From positions 558,001 through 622,000 of the forward strand of contig JANVFP010000015.1 in NCBI GenBank assembly GCA_027919835.1: 64,000 nt of DNA, written 5' to 3'. The position numbers and the translations under genes were made by a program. The DNA comes from Lentinula raphanica (lineage: Eukaryota > Basidiomycota > Agaricomycetes > Agaricales > Omphalotaceae). Below are positions 57,125 to 64,000 of the stretch, one piece after another; the stretch's first letter is position 1, and every line of letters starts with the position of its first letter. The notes beneath the pieces are model-generated. The model was given only the letters and a program-made list of their open reading frames with translations, ran no database searches and had not been told where the DNA came from.

Positions 57125-58448
57125 TCAAGAAACTCCTGCACAATTCTGATACCATGGTATGAACCAAGGAACATAGCACATCATCCAGGACATTGGATAG
57201 TACATCGCTGGAAGATAATGATGGTAGACGTGGTTGATTATATGAGTAAACCTGGTGATGGACCAACGTCGTTTCCTACTTTTGTTCTGGGGCCTGGATT
57301 CTCGGAAAGTTGTCGCACTTTTGGGGAGAGATTCCGAGTCTCGTTTACTCGAGTCCTTTGCATAGTTGAATATACAGTTGTCGAACTTGAAGGATGTGTT
57401 TCCGGAGTTTGTGGTCTCGTGAATACTATTTCCACCCACTGCATGGAATGACCCTCCGTTGATGTTGAAGTCTTTCGATCCGTCAAACAACATAGGTAGC
57501 GTGTAGCAGCCTGTCTGATGTTGTTTTTCAACCGGGTTGTCATTTTGTTGAATACCTTCATCAGGATGTACTCCTAGGGCCACTGCGTACGTATGCAACG
57601 GAGAACATAGAATAGTCGAAGACTCGATGTTGTTACTAGTATGCGGCACCTCATTCGCTTTCTTGAAAGACCGAGCTACTCTGCGAGAGCGAGAAATGAA
57701 CGGGTCGTAAATTGATCTGTCCAAAGCGTAGCGAAGCACGGTTTCAGCGCCCGAGTCGGGATTAGTGTTTTCGTTATTCTCCTGATCACTAGACCCAGAA
57801 GGCCACTTCAAAGTTCAAAGACAGCTTACATATCAGTACTGTGACACTGGGAATGATCATACTGGCATACTAGTAATAATGCATCTTACCTTGTTGAAAA
57901 ACTGCAGATGCCCTATATACGTTTCGGGGACCCATCCGACAACGTTCGTAGACGAGTCGGGATCCTGGAGCACCGTTTTACTAGCTTGCCACCATCCAGG
58001 TCTCGAATCGCAGTCCAACACCCGAAGGATTTCACCTTGGCGGAAGGAAAGATAGACGGGGTCATCGGATTGATGATCTTCCAGGCAGACAGCATCGAAC
58101 AGACGGTTTCGAAGCCCTGCCCCACTGGGTTGCTCATGCTCCCGACTCACCCTAGCAGACGGAGCTGATTCGGTTTGCGAGCTCCAGAGATGTCCGGAAC
58201 TGGAAGCGATTTTTGAAGGAGACCCTCTTCGACTAGAGCTGAAATGATCCTCTACCCACAATCGCGTTGTATCCAAGCTAGTTGAAGAGACGGACGGCGG
58301 GTCTACGGTATCAAGATTTTGGCATTCATCGCTACAATAAATGCGCCTTGAAGAGTATTTAAACCTCTGCCGGTTCAAGAAGTCTGGATAGTACATACCC
58401 ATCATCCGAAAGATGTTGGCCACAACTGAGGCAGAACTCTTCAAGCAT
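57125..58448 (-). CDS. SH3-domain protein with N-terminal zinc motif and GGSF motif (unnamed family)
   Basis: Function unknown. A small first exon from ATG 58448 gives MLEEFCLSCGQHLSDDG and splices to RIYCSDECQNLD. This CxxC...YCSxxC arrangement resembles the ECL1-type motif of fungal longevity/stress proteins. After a Ser-rich linker comes an SH3 domain (DAVCLEDHQSDDPVYLSFRQ, GEILRVLDCDSRPGWWQAS, GWVPETYIG). An in-phase intron leads to FDGSKDFNINGGSFHAVGGN, a motif seen before NACHT domains in mushroom NLR-like proteins. The C-terminus has a basic patch, WSITRFTHIINHVYHHYLP and YPMSWMMCYVPWFIPW. Two relatives lie nearby (51.2-52.3 and 58.7-60.0 kb). All joins are in frame with no internal stops. 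Confidence 0.65.
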
Positions 58449-58705
58449 TATTAGACTATGCGGGCGTCGTTTGAGGCGATCAGCTCAAGGGGAAGGAGTT
58501 GGATGCTGTTGAAGAACTTTGGGCGCTCAAAACTTGAGCTTGGACTGCCAATCAATTGATCGACCATCTGCTGTACGAGTCGGAGCTGAGCGTGGACAAA
58601 AAAGTAGATATTTTGACTACAGCAAATAAAACATGATAATTACATTAGCGCACCCATCGTGATATAGCAAAGGAAGTCTGTCCACGCGGAATAATATATG
58701 AACGT

Positions 58706-59960
58706 TCAAAGTACCGACTTTACTTCTGAGGACGACTGATTTGTAGGAGACAACAATTCAAAGAAGACAGTAGAATCCAGTCTAATGAACCACCGGGCGA
58801 GGCGCGAAGCTTCCCTTCGTGGGGAAGGACACGGCTCCATCCGAATTTTCACATCAGGGAACTCATCTCCGAGTCTGATACCAGGGTACAACCAAGGAAT
58901 ATAGCACATCATCCAGGACATCGGATAATACATCACTGGAAGGTAATGGTGATAAACGTAGTCGATGATGTGGGCGAACTTGGCGACGGACCAAGGCCTT
59001 TTCCTGCATTTCTTCTGGGGCCTGGAATCCTGAGGAGCTGTCGCGCTCGCGGAGGGAGACTCAGAGTCTCGTATGCATGCTATTTGAATCCTTTGCATGG
59101 TTGAATATACAGTTGACGAAGGATGTGTTTCCGGAAGACCTTGTCTCGTGAATATCTCCACCCACTGCATCGAATGACCCTCCATGGACGCTGAAGCTCT
59201 CAGATCCGTCAAAAATCATAGGTGGCTTGTAGCAGGCTCGATTTTGTGTAACCGGGTTATCGGTTTGTTAGGTCTCTGCATCCGAATGTACCCCTTGGGG
59301 TTCGGGGTAGTCACCAAAGTTACGCCACGGAGAGCAAAGGAAAATCAGAGAGTCGATGTTCTGACTATGGACAGTGATCTCAACTCTGCGAGACCGGGAA
59401 ATAAAGGGGTCATCAATCGATGCTATAGTCAAAGCGGAGCGCAGCACGAACTCAAAGGATTTGGGATGAGCGTTTTTGTAACTCTTGCTCATAAAACACA
59501 GAAGACCACTTCACAGCTTGTATATCAGTATGTAAATAGCGCGAAGGATACTGACACACATCTTACCTCTTTCTGAAACTGTATAGGCCGCACATACGCT
59601 TGTGGAACCCATTCAACGTCCGCAGACGAGTCCGATTCCTGGACCACTTTACTAGCTTGTTACCATCCCGGTCTCTTATCGCAGCCCAACACCTGGAGGA
59701 TCTCATCTTTGCGGAAGGAAAGATAGACGGGAACATCGGATTGATGATCTTCCAGGCATATGACAAAAATTGGAGGTGACGCAGGTGGACGATATTCTAG
59801 GCAAACGACAGCGAGTTTGAATGGTGATGATTCCGGGAGGGAACTTTCGTGAGCTTCGGGATTGGAGATAGAGGAGGTTGAGACACTCGACTCAACCCAA
59901 GAGTCGGAAATTGGAGAGTCAATTGAAGTTGATACCATCGGGTAGGGTACGGTGATCAAC
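58706..59960 (-). pseudogene. Broken paralogue of the SH3/GGSF gene
   Basis: An SH3 segment (CLEDHQSDVPVYLSFRKDEI, LQVLGCDKRPGW) is followed directly by TAA where the intact paralogue has a second Trp (PGWWQAS). The SH3 sequence then continues in frame (QASKVVQESDSS, WVPQAYVRPIQF). Downstream, the disordered region, the GGSF motif (FDGSESFSVHGGSFDAVGGD) and the tail (WSVAKFAHIIDYVYHHYLP, YPMSWMMCYIPW) lie in different frames, so several indels have accumulated. The N-terminus (Ser-rich, before SH3) is not securely located. Confidence 0.7.
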
Positions 59961-60312
59961 AGAGGCAGGTCAATCTCGGTATCTGGAAAGACGACGCTGC
60001 TTTAGAAGAAGTTGAAAGAAGGAGTAGAAGACTGATGGCGGTGCTCAAAAGAGACACAGGAAAAGTTCAATGTTGGCCCATGTGGAAATATGTTATGCAG
60101 TCCAGTGTAATAGCGCCGGTGGATGTAATTCGTCAAACAGCTGTAGTCTTGTCGATGTTCAAAGGGCATGCTTGAAGAATAGAACTGTCAATCAGAAAAA
60201 TGAGCCTTAGACGGTGACAAGACTATTGATTCCAACACAAAACTTCCTTCCAAAAGACCATACAACATCATTATACACGCACTAGATAAGAGAATGTAGG
60301 GTATAGTTAGCA

Positions 60313-61728
60313 TCAAATGTCCATACTCTTCGATGATCGAACAAATGAGCTCGAGTCCCTCAACTCGCTATTCAGGCTCCAGAAGTCCAGAGCTTTGACA
60401 AGCGTCATGTTATGCTCGAGTCCGCTGACCTGGTCAAAGATTTCAGCTTTGAACAGAAGCTCGATGAAGACACGTCGAGATTCTGGGAAGATGAAAAAGG
60501 CTTTGAGGATGGTGGTCAACTAGTGATCGAAAATGAGAGTCAAGATCGTTGCAAGTAGGCAGAAAAAGGTTCACCTTCGCACGGAGGACAGCAATAACGT
60601 GTTCCAGAGGTGGCACAGAAGGCCATTCGTTGAACGAACTGTCGTCAGCGGCATCTACTTTTTGCTTGCCTTTGTCGTTTGGAGAAGAGTCTGCTTGCTC
60701 TGAGTTTAGAAGCCCTAGCCATCTTTTCCAGAGATCAAGCTTGGCGCCGTCAGATGGAGCCGCTTTCATCAGTTCACGACACATGAGCTAGACCAATGTG
60801 AGTGAGCGAAGATTCAAGTATAGGATGCAAGAAGCATACCCAATCCTCGTCGACATTGCCCTGCCACACTTCCGGTATACAGAATGTATCCCGCCGACTG
60901 GTCGCATTCGTGAATAGTGATGGAGGCGACGATAACCTCTTATCCCAACCGTTCCAACTGCTCCTTAGCGAAAGCGACGTGATCGTAGGAGTCGGCGCGT
61001 CTCCTTCCTGACTCACCAACCTTCGTTTCTTGCCTGGGCGCATCATCAGACGGACCCAACGGCGTCTGCGTACCCATCCACCAGCACTAAGAACACCGAC
61101 CCGAGGATGCCAGTGGTGTGTTCGAAACATCCAATTGTACTCGAATCCATCGTGTTGGACTTCGCCAGAGTCAGAACGCATGTCGACCATCCAGGAGTTG
61201 GAGACCCAGCACCAGTTTCCGTCTGGGAGAGGATATTCTTTGAGTGATACGTAGGGCTGGTGTGCGCGTTTGAGGGAGACAGAGCTTGGCATTGTGAATG
61301 GAGCGGGATCAGAAGGGAGGAGAGAGTTGCTGGAGTAATAGGGTATAGAGAATAATGTTAAACTGTTCGGAGGGAATCAATGATCAAAGAGAACGAAGGT
61401 TCAGGCTGGATACGTACCCTCGTTGATTCTCGTATAGAACGGCCCATTCATACTTGTCCTCATACTCATCGTCGTCGGTTAGACGCGGAGCATTGAGCTT
61501 GATTGTAGTTGGATCCTGAAGGTTCTCCTCAGCGACAGTCAAGCTCTGATCTTGTTCGGCGTTGTCGATTTTTTGTTTGCCTTTGGACTTGAAAGAGGAG
61601 GAGGGATGAAGATTAGGAAGTGAAAGGGAGAACGGAAAGCGAGATTTGGAGAGCAGACGTTGACGAGCGGGCTCAGCAGCACTGGAAGGCTCAAGCTGAG
61701 GGGGAAGAGGAGGAGGGAAAGTGGTCAT
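60313..61728 (-). CDS. Dysferlin-domain (Pex24/Spo73-like) protein
   Basis: Probably a Spo73/Pex30-family protein that acts at membrane contact or remodelling sites. It starts MTTFPPPLPPQLEPSS at 61728. A disordered N-terminus precedes EDKYEWAVLYENQRG, spliced to LTLFSIPYYSSNSLLPSDP. Then come YPLPDGNWCWVSNSWMVDMR, EYNWMFRTHHWHPRVGV and GGWVRRRRWVRLMMRP. These are the DysFN/DysFC Trp-Arg motifs. Two more introns lead to LMCRELMKAAPSDGAKLDLW, a linker and a C-terminal VRSSKSMDI. It lacks obvious transmembrane helices, more like Spo73 than the membrane-anchored Pex proteins. It is divergent from JAC1, 48 bp between ATGs. Confidence 0.82.
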
Positions 61729-61776
61729 TGAAGGGAATCAGACATGGTGTTCGTGGATTATAAGGGCTAGCAAATT

Positions 61777-62569
61777 ATGTCATACTTTACAAAGATGTCT
61801 TTTCGACTTGTACTTTCTACTCCTCATCGTCTCTTTCCTCAAAGACTTTCTTTGTCCTCTTTCAAGGCTTTCTCAACGCATAGACTCACTACAAACTGTC
61901 CTTCTTGCTCAAATAAACTGCCTACCTCAGTTCCAGCTTGTCCTAATTGCTGGAACATATGGAACATCCCAGCCGACACATCCTATCATGATATATTCGC
62001 CCTGCCAAAGGATTCTAATCCATTTGTAATCGACACAACTGTCCTGAAGCGACGGTTTCGTCAGATGCAGGCCGCTTGCCATCCGGATACATGGGCTTCC
62101 AAAGGACAGGTTCGCATTCGTCTTCCTGCCAGACCTTCCCGCTTAATGTTTTTAGGATAAGCAAGACGCAGCTCAAGCTCTCTCCTCGGCCGTGAACCAC
62201 GCGTACCAAACTCTGTTGCAACCCATGCCGCGTATCGAATACATACTCAGTACTAATGGCAGTCCAATGGAGGAAACCGACAAGCTTGAAGATGATGACT
62301 TCCTAATGAACATAATGATGGCCCGTGAAGAGTTGGAGAATGCAGAGACAAGAGAAGAGGCGGAGTCGGTGATACAGGAGAACCAGGGTGGGTTCGATCG
62401 CAAGCACAACTTATTGTCACTATTTGACGCCGTTCCAGCTTTGATAGACGATACGTTGTTAGAGATAGAGAGGTTGGTAGCACAACAAAGATGGCCAGAA
62501 GCTAAACAAGCAGGAATACGGTTGAAATATTTAGATGGGATTCGGAAAGCAGCAATGGAGAAGCAATAG
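61777..62569 (+). CDS. JAC1: Mitochondrial Fe-S co-chaperone Jac1/HscB with N-terminal tetracysteine motif
   Basis: A J-protein that recruits the Isu scaffold to mitochondrial Hsp70 for Fe-S cluster transfer. Either ATG 61777 or the in-frame ATG 61795 (MSFRLVLSTPHRLFPQRL) could start it; the latter gives a good presequence. It has CPSCSNKLPTSVPACPNCW (two CxxC pairs), a J-domain with ACHPDTWASKGQ holding HPD, and an intron (about 62110-62155). HAYQTLLQPMPRIEYIL and a three-helix C-terminal region follow, ending AAMEKQ. Yeast Jac1 lacks the tetracysteine part that animal and plant HSCB have. It shares a short divergent promoter with the dysferlin-domain gene. Confidence 0.92.
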
Positions 62570-62704
62570 AAATTTGCTTAGTAATCCAAATTATAGTAGA
62601 CTTTAGTGAACTGCGATTTTTTCTTTCAGCCAGTCAAGTACGTTTGGAGTATTGACTCTGGGGGGCTCCAATTCTCCAACAAAACCCAGTCTAGTCATCT
62701 CCTT

Positions 62705-64000
62705 ATGCGCCTTGCTCCATTCCTTCGACACAGGCCCCGCCTTCTCATGCAATTAGACCTTACTAGAACAGCATATGCTTCATCCCCTCTCAAACGTCCT
62801 TCAGACCAAGCTGCTTTCGCTACCGCAGCCACAAAATTCGCCAGAACCGCAAAAATTGACCATAAGCACCACGTGGAACCTCGCCTTGTTTCTCCTTCTT
62901 TCGACTTTCAAGAAATGCCTCAGTCACGATCCAAAGTATCCAACCAGTCTTCCAGCCAGCAGCCCAAACAAAAGCAAAAACAGAAGCAAAAGGAGAAAGA
63001 TAGGTCCAACAAGCCTGTCATTGTCACCAATGTTTCCAAGCGCGATGTGCTGCTCGTTCATGATGTTCAGGATCGTGCTGCACTCGACAAAAAATACTCC
63101 GATATCCTTCCTACCATAGAACCCAAACACGTCGCGGATCCGATGTCTATCCCAAACAATATCTCCATTAATCTCACCGGTCTGCCCATGAACTACCGTG
63201 TTACGAGAATACGGGATCGACAATCTCACAGAGCAAAGATGAAGGACCTGTTTAGGTGAGTCCTATCTGCAACACTCGAGATACATCCGTCCTCACTCTC
63301 TCGACCAGATCTGAAGCTTCCATTCCTACAGATCCGCCTGTAATTGGTGTCGGAGATGGTCCCTCGGAAACGGAAGCCCGAAAAGTCGCCACTCTGGCTT
63401 TGTTATGTGAACTTCAGCAACGCAAGATGGTGTGTGTGTGTTCGTACATGTCCAAACATCCTCGCACTGACGTTCAAATAGTTGTATCCTTCAAAAGCCG
63501 ACAAGAAAAGCACAGAGCTCAAGGTCACCCTTACCGACGGCGCTTCGATAGAATACGAAGAAGCAAGGAATTTCATGGACTATTACTGCCATCGCTATCA
63601 CTTTGCTCCTCCTGAAATGACATACACCAATGTCGGCTCTGACTGGGAAACCGTAATGGCTGTTGACGGTCGAAAGATCGGTATGGGCATTGCTACATCC
63701 AAAAAGTTGTCCATGCAACGATGTTATCTCGACGTCGTGCAGTACCTCGAACGATGTGATCCTGAACTTTGGAAGGATTTCAAAAACAGAGCTGCTATTG
63801 GACATATTCAACGAGTCACCCTGCATCTTACTCACGACCTGAAGTCTCGAGTCCGGGATCTCATCGTCGACCTTAGGTCTAGTGACCTTTACAAAAACCG
63901 ACCTGCCCTTGCCCAGGGTACTATAACGGACACCTCGAATGAGATGGGAACGCGCTACCGTGTCCCGAATCGTTTCGTTCTGGCTGAGAAATCTCGAGAA
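62705..64000 (+). CDS. dsRNA-binding-domain protein, N-terminal part of a probable DExH RNA helicase; runs off the right edge
   Basis: It starts MRLAPFLRHRPRLLMQLDLT at 62705, an Arg-rich, acid-free stretch like a mitochondrial presequence. A disordered Gln/Lys-rich repeat (PKQKQKQKQKEKDR) follows. Two introns (63257-63307; and one after KM near 63430) join in phase. After them come SETEARKVATLALLCELQQR and a dsRBD-like unit, YTNVGSDWETVMAVDGRKIG followed by MGIATSKKLSMQRCY. The combination is typical of DHX30/DHX36-type helicases in basidiomycetes. The helicase core would lie beyond the window and was not seen, so the helicase call is inference. Confidence 0.6.

Noticed and set aside
1..64000. 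tRNA or rRNA genes
   Set aside because: No convincing tRNA B-box-plus-cloverleaf or rRNA sequence was seen by eye; a covariance-model scan would be decisive.

Overview
The window reads as nuclear DNA of a mushroom-forming basidiomycete (Agaricomycetes). Almost every gene is cut by many short GT-AG introns of about 50-70 bp. Genes lie densely on both strands with no operons. The content includes a cerato-platanin, a MATA-type HMG-box protein, MYND-finger paralogues, fungal-type Rev3, Utp10 and Trs65, and scattered helicase and transposon debris. Single ORFs usually capture only one exon, so the gene models below were joined by hand at splice sites using reading phase and family motifs.

Layout. 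1-8.8 kb: a 5' part of a carnitine acyltransferase (-), a fold-back MITE, a PP2C phosphatase (+), a cerato-platanin (-) and a secreted serine carboxypeptidase (-). 8.9-18.2 kb: Ctf4/Mcl1 replication factor (+), a single-pass membrane protein (+), a perfect tandem dimer of a 581-bp repeat, and an HMG-box factor (+). 18.5-26.5 kb: UTP10/HEATR1 (-). 26.7-31.2 kb: two tandem MYND-finger paralogues (-), one intact and one a pseudogene. 31.5-49 kb is a compact housekeeping block: glyoxalase-like (-), TMEM135-like (+), DPH7 (-), AGTRAP-like (+), REV3 (-), TRS65 (+) and glucose-6-phosphate 1-epimerase (+). 49-60 kb is an accessory, decaying region: RecQ-like and PIF1-like helicase fragments, a 24-bp minisatellite, RRP7 (+, intact), a ~1 kb element with terminal inverted repeats, a truncated but intron-bearing RbAp48/Msi1 copy, and three relatives of an unusual protein family (zinc motif, SH3, Gly-Gly-Ser-Phe motif and conserved tail), of which only one looks intact. 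60-64 kb: a dysferlin/Pex-domain protein (-), the Fe-S co-chaperone JAC1 (+) and the 5' part of a dsRBD protein, probably a DExH helicase (+).

Functional themes. Several genes serve DNA replication and translesion synthesis (Ctf4, Rev3), ribosome biogenesis (Utp10, Rrp7) or translation-factor modification (Dph7). The promoters of Ctf4 and Rev3 share an 11-bp sequence around an ACGCGT (MluI cell-cycle box). The most unusual material is the zinc-SH3-GGSF family at 51-60 kb, the tandem repeat dimer at 15.2-16.4 kb, and the 5-nt and 8-nt micro-exons that rebuild a MYND finger in both paralogues at 27 and 29.5 kb.
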